This document shows, in pieces, positions 9,034 to 18,364 of a stretch of DNA of 64,000 bases. Positions within the stretch are counted from its first letter, which is position 1, and every line of letters begins with the position of its first letter. The notes under the pieces are model-generated. The model saw only the letters and a list, made by a program, of their open reading frames with translations, did not search any database and was not told the origin of the DNA. The DNA comes from Verrucomicrobiia bacterium (lineage in GTDB: Bacteria > Verrucomicrobiota > Verrucomicrobiia > Opitutales > Opitutaceae). Both the position numbers and the translations under genes were made by a program. The DNA lies in assembly GCA_011525695.1 (NCBI GenBank), contig WYBX01000101.1, forward strand, positions 1 through 64,000, in the 5' to 3' direction.

Positions 9034-9393
9034 TCACCGATCCGCCCTTCGGATCTGGGGCAGGAGTTCGAAATCCATCGGCTTGCGAAACTGCGCATCG
9101 ATCCCGGCTTTCCTGGCCAGGGCGGGGTCGACCTCGTGGCCGAATCCGCTCAGCGCCACCAGGATTAACGTCTGCCACCGGGGATTGCGGCGGATCTGCA
9201 TCGCCACCTCGTAGCCATTCATATCCGGCAGATTGATATCCAGCAGCACCAGGTCGGGCGGCATCCGCTCCATCGCCGCGAGCGCCGCCGCCCCGGTCGT
9301 CGCGTGCACGACCTCGTGGTCATGGACCTCGCGGAGAAGGCTGCAGGTGATTTCCGCGACGGCGGCGTGGTCTTCGACGACGAGGATTTTCAT
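9034..9393 (-). CDS. single-domain response regulator
   Basis: The 119-residue protein is a bare receiver domain. The acidic pair is Glu7-Asp8, the phospho-acceptor Asp52 is in LLDINLPDMNG, and Lys104 is in FRKP. The start overlaps the end of the upstream histidine kinase gene by 4 bases (ATGA), so it is translationally coupled and is the likely phosphate acceptor of that kinase. With no output domain it probably works by protein contact or as a phosphate relay. Confidence 0.92.
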   Translation of the reverse strand: MKILVVEDHAAVAEITCSLLREVHDHEVVHATTGAAALAAMERMPPDLVLLDINLPDMNGYEVAMQIRRNPRWQTLILVALSGFGHEVDPALARKAGIDAQFRKPMDFELLPQIRRADR

Positions 9394-11171
9394 GGGGTGG
9401 CCGCCGCCAGCGGAAGATGCAGGACAAATTCGCTGCCTTTTCCTTCGCCCTCGGAGAACGCCTCGACCCGGCCGCCGTGCAATTCCGCCAGTTGACGGAC
9501 GACCGTCAGCCCGAGCCCCAATCCCTCCTGGATCGTGATCGCCGGCCTGGCCTGCATGAATGGCTCGAAGATGTGCGGCAGCAGCTCCGCGGGGATGCCC
9601 TGGCCGTGATCGCGCACGGAAATTGCCACGGCGCCAGGAGTGCTCGAGACGGACACATCGATCCGGCGGGCGTCGCCCGAGTACTTCATCGCATTGCCCA
9701 GCACGTTGACCACGACCTGGTTCAACCGGATGGGGTCTCCCTGAACGGTCAGCGGTTCCGGCGGCAGGCGCAACTGAACGTCGAATCCGCCGGCCTCAAT
9801 CTGGGTCTGCAGCATCGGGATCGCGTTTCTCAGGACATCCTGGATCGTGACCCGCTCCGTGCGCAGCTGCACACGGCCTTCGACGATGCGGGTGAGATCC
9901 AGCAGATCGTCGACGAGCCGTTCCATATGGGCCACCTGGGCGGCGACGATCGGGAGCGTTTTCTCCCGGGTCGAAGCGAGGGTTTTCTCCGAACTCAGCA
10001 GCGAGAGCCCGCCGCGGATGGCGGCGAGGGGATTTCTCAATTCATGGCCCAACATGGCCAGAAAGTGATTTTTTCGCCGGTCGGCCTCCCGCAGCCGTTC
10101 CTCACTTTCGCGGAGTCCCCGTTCGGCGCGGGTCCGTTCCGTCATGTCGTTGACCATCCCGACAGCAAACCGGCGGCCGTCAGCCAACCGGCCGGGAGCC
10201 GAGATCGTGAACACCCAGTCGCGTTTCTCCCCTGTAAGGGTGGTGATTTGCAGTTCGAACTGCTGCCGGGCCTGCTTCCCCTCAAAGATCGCCTGCATGC
10301 GATCGCGGACCGAATCCGCGCCGAAACCATAGGCCCGATTCAGCCAGGCGTCGAAGGTGGGGATGTCCTCCTGGGTGTAACCGGTGAGCTCCGTCCATGT
10401 GCGGCTGATCTGCAGTACCTGGCCATCCTCGGCATGCATGATGATCGGAATGGGGGCATCCTCGATCGCCCGTCGAAACTGCTCCTCGCTCGCGCGCAGG
10501 GCGGCGGTGACCCGCTCCATCTCGCCGCGCGCGGCGATCGCGTCCTCCATCAGGTTCAGTGCCGCGAGGCGTTCCTGGCGCAGCCCCTGCTCGATCTTCA
10601 GCCGCTCGGTCGTGAAGCAGGCAGCCGAGGCGAAGCGCGCCATCGTTCCGAGCAGACGCGCGTCTTCACGATTGAATCGGCGGTCGCGCCGGTGCGTCAC
10701 CACCCAGACCGCGCCCGCCGGACGGCTGCCATCGTGGAATGGCGCGAGCAGCGCCTCCCACGCGGGTGGTTCGATGGCACGGAATGCGGCAAAGTGACTC
10801 CCGGGCTGCCGCATGAGCAGGCAGGAGTCGCCCTCGAGAACGGCGTCGCAGGGACTATCGCGGCGCGGGTGCAGGCTGCCGGCATGGCTGGCCCAGGCTC
10901 CCGCGACGGCGTGCCAACGGATTTGGGAGGAGGGACCCTTTGATTCCACGATGCTGACACCAGCCGAGTCGGCTCCACACAACTCCCGGGCCGTGTCGAC
11001 CACCCGCTGAAGGATTCCCGAGGGATTCTCTGCCAGTGCCGTGGCGAGCGACACCAGCGCCCGGTTTTCGGCCGCGAAATCCGGTGTCCGCGAAGGGCGC
11101 TGCGCCAGCTCTTGCGTGGCAAGCACCCCCGCCAGTGAGCCGGCAGACTGTCCTTCCGACGAGACCGCCAT
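9390..11171 (-). CDS. GAF-PAS sensor histidine kinase (soluble)
   Basis: With the start at 11171 the protein has 593 residues. A GAF-like domain (about 38-190) is followed by a short coiled linker, a PAS domain (about 233-348), HisKA with His376 in FLAMLGHELRNPL, and a HATPase_c domain (about 478-590) with the N, G1 and G2 boxes (NVLGNAMKYS, DHGQGIP, GLGLGL). No membrane segment is present, so it senses a cytoplasmic signal. ATG 11171 lies one base past the stop of the CheB-CheR gene and the next gene overlaps by 4 bases, so the three form one operon. A longer in-frame start at 11207 would overlap the upstream gene. Confidence 0.9.
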   Translation of the reverse strand: MAVSSEGQSAGSLAGVLATQELAQRPSRTPDFAAENRALVSLATALAENPSGILQRVVDTARELCGADSAGVSIVESKGPSSQIRWHAVAGAWASHAGSLHPRRDSPCDAVLEGDSCLLMRQPGSHFAAFRAIEPPAWEALLAPFHDGSRPAGAVWVVTHRRDRRFNREDARLLGTMARFASAACFTTERLKIEQGLRQERLAALNLMEDAIAARGEMERVTAALRASEEQFRRAIEDAPIPIIMHAEDGQVLQISRTWTELTGYTQEDIPTFDAWLNRAYGFGADSVRDRMQAIFEGKQARQQFELQITTLTGEKRDWVFTISAPGRLADGRRFAVGMVNDMTERTRAERGLRESEERLREADRRKNHFLAMLGHELRNPLAAIRGGLSLLSSEKTLASTREKTLPIVAAQVAHMERLVDDLLDLTRIVEGRVQLRTERVTIQDVLRNAIPMLQTQIEAGGFDVQLRLPPEPLTVQGDPIRLNQVVVNVLGNAMKYSGDARRIDVSVSSTPGAVAISVRDHGQGIPAELLPHIFEPFMQARPAITIQEGLGLGLTVVRQLAELHGGRVEAFSEGEGKGSEFVLHLPLAAATP

Positions 11172-11172
11172 G

Positions 11173-14034
11173 CTAGTCCTTTCTCCCCTCCGGCCCGGGC
11201 TCATCAATCACATGGGGTGGACGCTCCCCGAGCCGGACGGCGAGGGCGTTGATCTGCCTTTTGAGTTCGCGCATCCGGAGTTCCCGTCCGACGGCCGCCT
11301 GGTTGAACCGCTCCAGCTCCTCATTGCGCTGGCGCAGCGCCTCCTCGGATTGCTTCCGCTCGGTCACGTCGACGAAGGTCAGCACCACGCCGCCAATGTG
11401 ATCCTCGAGCGTCCGGTAAGGCTGGATGCGGGCCAGGTACCAGCGCTCTTCGGTGCGCACCTCGCGCTCCGCCGGCACCAGCGTGCGCAGCACGCGCTCG
11501 ATGTCGGCGATGATCTCCGGGTAATTGATCCGATGCTTGATGTGCGCGAGCGGACGCCCCAGGTCGGACGGCACGATGTACAACAGTTCCTCCGCGCCGG
11601 GCGTGTACCGCGTGATGGCCAGGTTGCGGTCGAGAAAGACGGTGGGAATCGCCGTCGACGCCATCAGGTTCTGCAGATCGGAGTTCGCTTGCGCGAGCTC
11701 GTCGACCTTGCCCTTCATCTCGGCATTTACCGTTGTCAGTTCCTCGTTGATGGATTGCAGCTCCTCGCGGCTCGTCTCCAGCTCCTCCGAGGCGGAGCGC
11801 AGCTCCTCGTTCATGGCCTGCAGTTCCTCGTTGCTGGCCTTCATCTCCTCCGCGCTGGCCTCGTGCTGCTCCACGGTGTCGCGCAGATGCGATTTGACCT
11901 GCTCCAGTTCCCTTTCGAGCTGCCGGACGATCGGTTCGGTTTCGTCTGAACCGGGCGAAGCCGGTGCGGTGCGGCCCTCCGGCCTGCGATCGGTCTTTTC
12001 GAAGACCACGAGCAGATAGCCCTCGGCAATGTCATCGGCCGGCGAGACACGGATATCGACGAGCTGCGATGCGCCGTCGATCTCGACCGGGAGGCTGGTC
12101 GTCTGGATCGTGGTCCTGGCCTCGGCGGCGCGGAAGAGCGCGGCGCGCAGCGCGGCTCGGAGCGTGGGATGCACGACGCGCAGCAGGTCCGAGGTCGGCG
12201 GGCCGCCGGCAAACTGCAGGAAACGGCCGGCGCTTTCCGACAGGTGCACGATGCCATGCTTCGCGTTGATGAGCACCGAAGGTGGTGCCAGCCGATCAAT
12301 CAACTTGAAGTGCAGTTCGGCGAGGCTCGCGCGATCGGGCTCCAGCGGCGCGGCATGGAACGGGATGCCGGGTTCCTGCAGGAAGCGGCGGCCATGGATC
12401 GCGGGCGCCTCGCTCGCCCGTTCCTGCGACTCGAGGGTGCGCTGCAGGGTACCTGGGCCGGACGGGACCGGAAACGCCGGTCGGTCGGATTGCTCGTGCG
12501 CGTAGAGTCGGTGCTTCTTGTCCAGGACGCGGAAGAGCTGGCTGCCCTCCGCGACCGTTTCGGAGGATCCGAGTAGAAGCAGCCCTTGCGGCCGGAGGGC
12601 GAAATGAAACGTCTCGAACACCCGGTTCTGCGCCTCGCGATTCAGATAAATGAGCAGATTCCGGCAGGAGATCAGATCCATCCGGGAAAACGGCGCATCC
12701 TTGAGCAGATCATGGACGGCGAAGAGCACCATCTCGCGCAGCTCGCGCCGCACGCGGTAGCCGCGATGGTCCTTGATGAAGAAACTCCGGAGCCGATCCC
12801 CGCTCACGTCGGCCGTGATGGTCTCCGGATAGAGTCCGGCCCGCGCCTGCTGGATCGCCTCCTCGTCCAGGTCGCAGGCGAAGACCTGCAGCGAAGGCGG
12901 TGCGTCCAGCTTGCGTGCCTGCTCGAGCAGGAGCATGGCGATGGAATAAGCCTCCTCGCCCGTGGCGCACGCGGGAACCCACACTCGCACCGAGTCGGCG
13001 GGACGCTTGTTGGCGAAGACGGCGCCGATGTTCTGTTCCAGCGCCTCGAACGCATCCCGATCCCGGAAGAAGTTCGTCACGGAGATCAGCAGGTCGTGCA
13101 GGAGCGCGCCGGCCTCTCCGGGGTGGGTGCGGAGGAAGGCCAGGTAACCGGGGACATCGGCGACCGCGTTCACCTGCATCCGCCGGCCGATCCGGCGCAC
13201 GATCGTGGCCCGCTTGTAATACGAAAAATCCCGGCCCGTGCGCGTGCGAAGGTAGAGCAGGACGGCGCGCAGCGCGGTTTCATCCCGATCGGCACTCGCG
13301 GGCACCGGTTGCGACGGCTGGGGGCCCTCCTCCGGGGGGAGCCTCAGGGATTTTTCGCGTTCGACATAGTCCAGCAGCCGCGCGGGCATCTCCGCGACCT
13401 GGAGCACCCAGTCGATCATGCCGGTATCGATCGCGGTGCGCGGCATCGAACTGTGCTCGGCCTCGTCCGGATCCTGCGCGATCGTCAGGCCACCACGCTC
13501 CTTGATCCGCTTCACGCCGAGTGCCCCGTCGCCGTCCGCCCCGGAAAGGACAATGGCCGCGGCATGTGGGCCATGGGTGTCGGCCAGCGAGCGGAAGAAC
13601 AGGTCGATGGCCACGCGCCGGCCCTTCTCGTCGTCAATATCGGAGAGGCGCAGGAGCCCGTCGCTCGTCACGAGATGCTTGCCGGGCGGAATCACGTAGA
13701 CGTGGTTGGGCTCGACCTTATGGGAATCCTCCGCCTTCAGGACGCGCATTTTGGTTTCGCGGGCCAGAAGCTCGGGGAGCGAAGACTCGTGCGTCGGCGA
13801 GAGGTGGACAATGACGACGAAGACGAGCCCGGTGTCCGAGGGAACGGCCCGGAAGAACTTCTGGAGCACCTGCACGCTGCCGGCGGAGCCACCCAGGCCG
13901 ACCATCGGCTGCCGGTGGTAACCGTGGGTTGGCACGATGTTGTCGAGATCGCCGGCGTCCTGCTCCGCAAAGTCAGGGGCGATCCGGGGCAGTTCCGGCG
14001 GGCGATTGCCTGGGGCTTCGGGCGGTGGGCACAT
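11173..14034 (-). CDS. CheB-CheR fusion with coiled coil and PAS domain
   Basis: From ATG 14034 the protein has 953 residues. The N-terminal CheB methylesterase domain shows the Ser-His-Asp triad (Ser50 in GLGGSAGS, His77 in VHLSPTH, Asp169 in SGADGDG) but lacks the usual receiver domain. A CheR methyltransferase domain follows (about 245-500) with TNFFRD, the SAM-binding PACATGEEAYS and CRNLLIYL. Then come a PAS-like segment, a long coiled coil (about 690-790, repeated EEL patterns) and a PAS/PAC domain with the TFVDVTERK end. This family is distinct from chemotaxis CheB/CheR and usually feeds local kinases. Here it is the first gene of an operon with a kinase and a receiver. Confidence 0.92.
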   Translation of the reverse strand: MCPPPEAPGNRPPELPRIAPDFAEQDAGDLDNIVPTHGYHRQPMVGLGGSAGSVQVLQKFFRAVPSDTGLVFVVIVHLSPTHESSLPELLARETKMRVLKAEDSHKVEPNHVYVIPPGKHLVTSDGLLRLSDIDDEKGRRVAIDLFFRSLADTHGPHAAAIVLSGADGDGALGVKRIKERGGLTIAQDPDEAEHSSMPRTAIDTGMIDWVLQVAEMPARLLDYVEREKSLRLPPEEGPQPSQPVPASADRDETALRAVLLYLRTRTGRDFSYYKRATIVRRIGRRMQVNAVADVPGYLAFLRTHPGEAGALLHDLLISVTNFFRDRDAFEALEQNIGAVFANKRPADSVRVWVPACATGEEAYSIAMLLLEQARKLDAPPSLQVFACDLDEEAIQQARAGLYPETITADVSGDRLRSFFIKDHRGYRVRRELREMVLFAVHDLLKDAPFSRMDLISCRNLLIYLNREAQNRVFETFHFALRPQGLLLLGSSETVAEGSQLFRVLDKKHRLYAHEQSDRPAFPVPSGPGTLQRTLESQERASEAPAIHGRRFLQEPGIPFHAAPLEPDRASLAELHFKLIDRLAPPSVLINAKHGIVHLSESAGRFLQFAGGPPTSDLLRVVHPTLRAALRAALFRAAEARTTIQTTSLPVEIDGASQLVDIRVSPADDIAEGYLLVVFEKTDRRPEGRTAPASPGSDETEPIVRQLERELEQVKSHLRDTVEQHEASAEEMKASNEELQAMNEELRSASEELETSREELQSINEELTTVNAEMKGKVDELAQANSDLQNLMASTAIPTVFLDRNLAITRYTPGAEELLYIVPSDLGRPLAHIKHRINYPEIIADIERVLRTLVPAEREVRTEERWYLARIQPYRTLEDHIGGVVLTFVDVTERKQSEEALRQRNEELERFNQAAVGRELRMRELKRQINALAVRLGERPPHVIDEPGPEGRKD

Positions 14035-14186
14035 GAAGCTCCCGTATAGCCGCACGCCGGCCCGATTGCGAGGACGGAGCGAAATGTTGCCCCCCGGCCA
14101 CGGGCGCACTCGCGACGAAGTCGGAGTTGACCGGTCGCCCGCTGGGATCAACCCACAATGCCGGGTGGAGAAAACCCGACGGCGGC

Positions 14187-14537
14187 TCAGGGCATGACGT
14201 AGATCTCGACCAAGGCGGCGCCGGCATCATTGCCACTCTTGCTCACGACCCCCGCGGTGTAGGTGCCGGGTGGCAGCTCGACCAGGAGCGCGGCATCCTT
14301 GCTCGCGGGCGGGAGCGGGAAGGCGCCGACCGCGACCGCCGCCTGTTCAATCTCGTTCGCATCAGGGCGCTCGCTCCAGTTGTCATTGAAATGAATGGGG
14401 AGGCTTCCCTGCCAGATGGTGAGGAAGGGATCGGGCAACGGGCCGGGCACGTCGAAGGTCGCGAGCGTGGGTCCGACCGCACGGACGAGCACGCGGCGCG
14501 ACTGACCAGTGATGACGAATCCGCCGATCAGTGACAA
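14187..14537 (-). pseudogene. orphan C-terminal domain fragment ('LVRAVGPTLA' domain)
   Basis: The 116-residue frame can only begin with a TTG at 14537. It matches the terminal domain that ends many large secreted proteins of Opitutaceae: GGFVITG, VLVRAVGPTLATF, an FNDNW motif, AVGAFPL, DAALLVELPPGTYT and ALVEIYVMP. That domain is normally preceded by hundreds of residues. Here the in-frame TAG that ends the next gene upstream (14577-14579) lies only 13 codons before the TTG, so there is no room for the rest. I take it as the remnant of a larger exported protein; a short translated protein is less likely. Confidence 0.6.
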
Positions 14538-14576
14538 GAGCGACGGAACGTGCGGCGGAGCCGGGGCGGGGCGCTG

Positions 14577-15020
14577 CTACCGCTCCTTCACCACGTAAAC
14601 CGGATCCCGCAGCGACTGGGCGGGTGAACGCCGCGCGATCTCGGCCAGCAGGTCGTGCATGAAGGCCGAAGTCGTGAACTTCATGCCCACCACCTGATCG
14701 CGCTCGAATACCACAAACAGGGCGCCGGGATCCTTTGCATCCTGGGAGTGGTTGAGTTCAAAGCCGTGATAAATCCAGATCTCATGAGACAGCATCGTGT
14801 CAGGCAGTCCGAGCTGGGCCGCCACCTGCACCCTCGACGCCTTGCGGGAGATGAGCTGCCGGGCGCCTTCGAGCCGGCCTGACGCGCGTGAAGCAATGAC
14901 GGGTTCAGCAGCCTGCGTCGTGAGTGCCAGTCCGGCCAGCATCACCGCGCAGAGCCACGCGCCTGAGCGGGTGCGAACGCGCCGAACGGACTCCAACGAG
15001 GTACAACGGACCGAAGCCAT
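14577..15020 (-). CDS. secreted hypothetical protein, 147 aa
   Basis: From ATG 15020 the protein begins with a basic segment and a hydrophobic signal sequence (about residues 20-38, ending TTQAA), so it should be exported. The mature part (about 110 residues) is mixed alpha/beta with LGLPDTM and IWIYHGFEL stretches, resembling small outer-membrane-assembly-type (BamE/SmpA-like) folds in which a conserved 'G.P.....W.Y' pattern occurs. That resemblance is weak. No catalytic residues are evident. It stands alone and its stop is in frame with the fragment downstream. Confidence 0.65.
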   Translation of the reverse strand: MASVRCTSLESVRRVRTRSGAWLCAVMLAGLALTTQAAEPVIASRASGRLEGARQLISRKASRVQVAAQLGLPDTMLSHEIWIYHGFELNHSQDAKDPGALFVVFERDQVVGMKFTTSAFMHDLLAEIARRSPAQSLRDPVYVVKER

Positions 15021-15293
15021 GACCAATCGAGAGTAACGCTGGGGAAAGGCCAGGGTTGCTCGAATTTTCAGCAGGGCTGCCCATAACCGGTGGGCTAATC
15101 GCACGCCGCACGCGGGCTACTGGCAAATTCTGCGCGGGATCGTCCAATCGACGCACAGACGCCGCCGGTGATTCGGGGCACGATGACGTCCGTCGTGCCA
15201 TCCGGCCGGCAAGGCCGCACCGCCAGGATCCAGCTCCGGCGCCGCGGCGGGCCTGCCGGTGGTCGACCTTACCTCAACCACCCTCGAAAGATC

Positions 15294-16136
15294 ATGAATT
15301 CACGTCGCGACTTCCTCAAGAAAACCGGCTGCGGGATTGCCCTCGGCTCGATGGTCGGTGCATCCCGTCTTCTCGCCCAGGCTGGGTCCGCACCGGACCG
15401 CGCTGGGGCAATCAGACTGGGCGTTGCCTCATACTCGCTGCGCAAGTTCAAGGTGGCGGACGCCCTGGACATGACGAAGCGCCTGGGGATCAGCCGAATC
15501 GTTTTCAAGGACGTGCACCTGCCGCTGACGGCATCGGACGCGGAAATCCGGCAGACGATTGACGTCGCCAAATCGAAAGGGGTCGAGGTTTACGGCTGTG
15601 GTGCCGTGTACATGAAGACCGAGGCCGAGGTGGATCAGGCGTTTCATTATGCGAAGACCGCCGGGATGGAGATGATCATCGGAGTTCCCAGCATTCCGCT
15701 GCTGCCGCACGTGGAGCGGAGGGTGAAGGAGACGGGCGTGATCATGGCGATCCACAACCACGGGCCGGACAACCCGCTATACGCCTCGCCGCTGGAAGCC
15801 TACGAACTCGTCAAGGGAATGGACAAGCGGATGGGGGTTTGCGTGGACATCGGGCACACGACGCGACTCGGCGAGGATCCAATCGCCGTCTTCAAGAAGG
15901 TTTTCGACCGGGCCTATGATGTGCACATCAAGGACGTGACCAGTGCCAGCAAGGCGGGCACCACGTGCGAGATCGGAAACGGCGTGATCGATGTCATCGG
16001 TTTCCTCAAGGCGGCGGTCGCGTTGAAGTATGCCGGCACGCTGGGATTCGAGTTCGAACCGGATCCGGACGATCCGCTGCCCCGGATGGCGCAGTCGGTG
16101 GGTTATGTCCGCGGGGTGCTGAAGCTGCTGGCGTAG
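15294..16136 (+). CDS. Tat-exported sugar phosphate isomerase/epimerase-like protein
   Basis: The ATG at 15294 gives 280 residues and opens with a twin-arginine signal (SRRDFLKKTG, residues 3-12, then a hydrophobic stretch ending in LLAQA). The mature part is an AP endonuclease 2/xylose-isomerase-like TIM barrel. Metal-site residues are visible in the family's order: a Glu after the central strands, HNHGPDN (about residue 155), DIGHT, a His in VHIKD and a final Glu in GFEFEPD. Such proteins act on sugars or inositols in the periplasm; the substrate is unknown. The upstream in-frame extension to 15168 has no signal character and is rejected. Confidence 0.9.
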   Translation: MNSRRDFLKKTGCGIALGSMVGASRLLAQAGSAPDRAGAIRLGVASYSLRKFKVADALDMTKRLGISRIVFKDVHLPLTASDAEIRQTIDVAKSKGVEVYGCGAVYMKTEAEVDQAFHYAKTAGMEMIIGVPSIPLLPHVERRVKETGVIMAIHNHGPDNPLYASPLEAYELVKGMDKRMGVCVDIGHTTRLGEDPIAVFKKVFDRAYDVHIKDVTSASKAGTTCEIGNGVIDVIGFLKAAVALKYAGTLGFEFEPDPDDPLPRMAQSVGYVRGVLKLLA

Positions 16137-16155
16137 GGGCAGTCACAATCGGATT

Positions 16156-16255
16156 CATGGAGGGCCGGGCTCCGTCCCGGCCATTAAGCTCGATGAGCTG
16201 CGCAGGATGAGTGACACATTGGGTTGGTGGACGCCACGGAGGGCGTCCCTCCATG
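16156..16255. repeat. class A double-hairpin element, inverted copy
   Basis: The element is bounded by CATGGAGGG (16156) and CCCTCCATG (ending 16255). Between them are two hairpins: GGCCGGG/CCCGGCC (16163-16182) and GGACGCC/GGCGTCC (16229-16248, read as its complement). It lies between the convergent isomerase and ABC transporter genes. The first hairpin differs from other copies but pairs perfectly. Confidence 0.85.
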
Positions 16256-16310
16256 AAGGCCATTCAGACCGATTAATGATTCAGAGAGAACACGGCGCCG
16301 CATCCTTTTC

Positions 16311-17371
<1,061 letters not shown>

Positions 17372-17372
<1 letters not shown>

Positions 17373-18364
17373 CAGCGGGGCGGCAGTTCACGCCAGCGAT
17401 GGCAGGCGGTGCGGTGGCCGGCCTCCACGGTTTCCAGGGGCGGCTGTTCGGCACAGCGGTCGATCCGGTAGGGGCAGCGGTTCTGGAACCGGCAGCCTCG
17501 CGGCAGTTCCGACAGGGTCGGCACCATACCCTCGATGATGCTGAGCCGGGACTTGCGCTGGCCCTCGATCCGCGGAATCGAATCCAGCAGCCCGCGCGTG
17601 TAGGGATGCGACGGCGACGCGAAGATCCGTTCGACCGGTCCGGTTTCCGCAATCCGGCCCGCGTACATCACCACCACGTCGTCGCACATTTCGGCGATGA
17701 CGCCCAAGTCGTGCGTGATCAGGACGATCGCCATCCCCATCTCGTCCTGCAGCGCCTGCATCAACTCGAGGATTTGCGCCTGGATCGTGACATCGAGCGC
17801 TGTCGTCGGCTCGTCCGCGATGACGACGGCAGGCTTGCAGGCCAGCGCCATCGCAATCACGACCCGCTGGCGCATGCCGCCCGAGAGCTGGTGCGGGTAT
17901 TCGCCGATCCGCACCTCGGGCGACGGAATCCCGACCTTGCGCAACATGTCGATCGCCAGCTGGAGCGCCTCCCCGCTGTCCTTCGTGCGATGCAGCAGGA
18001 AGACCTCGCTCAACTGCCGGCCGATGGTGTGGACCGGGTTGAGCGCCGTCATCGGCTCCTGGAAGATCATGCCGATCTGGCCGCCGCGGACCTCGAGCAT
18101 CTCCGACGGCGGCAACGTGACGAGGTTCCGGCCGCCGAAATGGATCGCCCCTCCGGCAATCCGGCCCATCGGCTGCGGGAGCAGCCGCATGATCGAGAGC
18201 GCGGTGACGCTCTTCCCGCAGCCGGACTCGCCGACGACGCCGAGCGTGCGGCCGCGACGGACGCTGAAGCTGACCCCGTCGACGGCGGTGAGCGTCCCGG
18301 CATCGGTGTCGAAGGTCGTGATGAGGTCGGAGACCTCGAGCACGGTGTCGTCGGGGGCGGTCAC
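17372..18364 (-). CDS. oligopeptide ABC transporter ATP-binding protein (OppD/DppD type)
   Basis: A GTG at 18364 overlaps the TGA of the binding-protein gene (GTGA) and yields 330 residues that begin right at the ATPase domain. The frame runs 77 codons further upstream, but that part only overlaps the binding-protein gene. Walker A is GESGCGKSV, the signature is LSGGMRQR, Walker B is VVIADEPT and the switch His is in LITHDL. The C-terminal region has the oligo_HPY Cys pair (CRFQNRC). It is the partner of the ATPase downstream. Confidence 0.92.
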
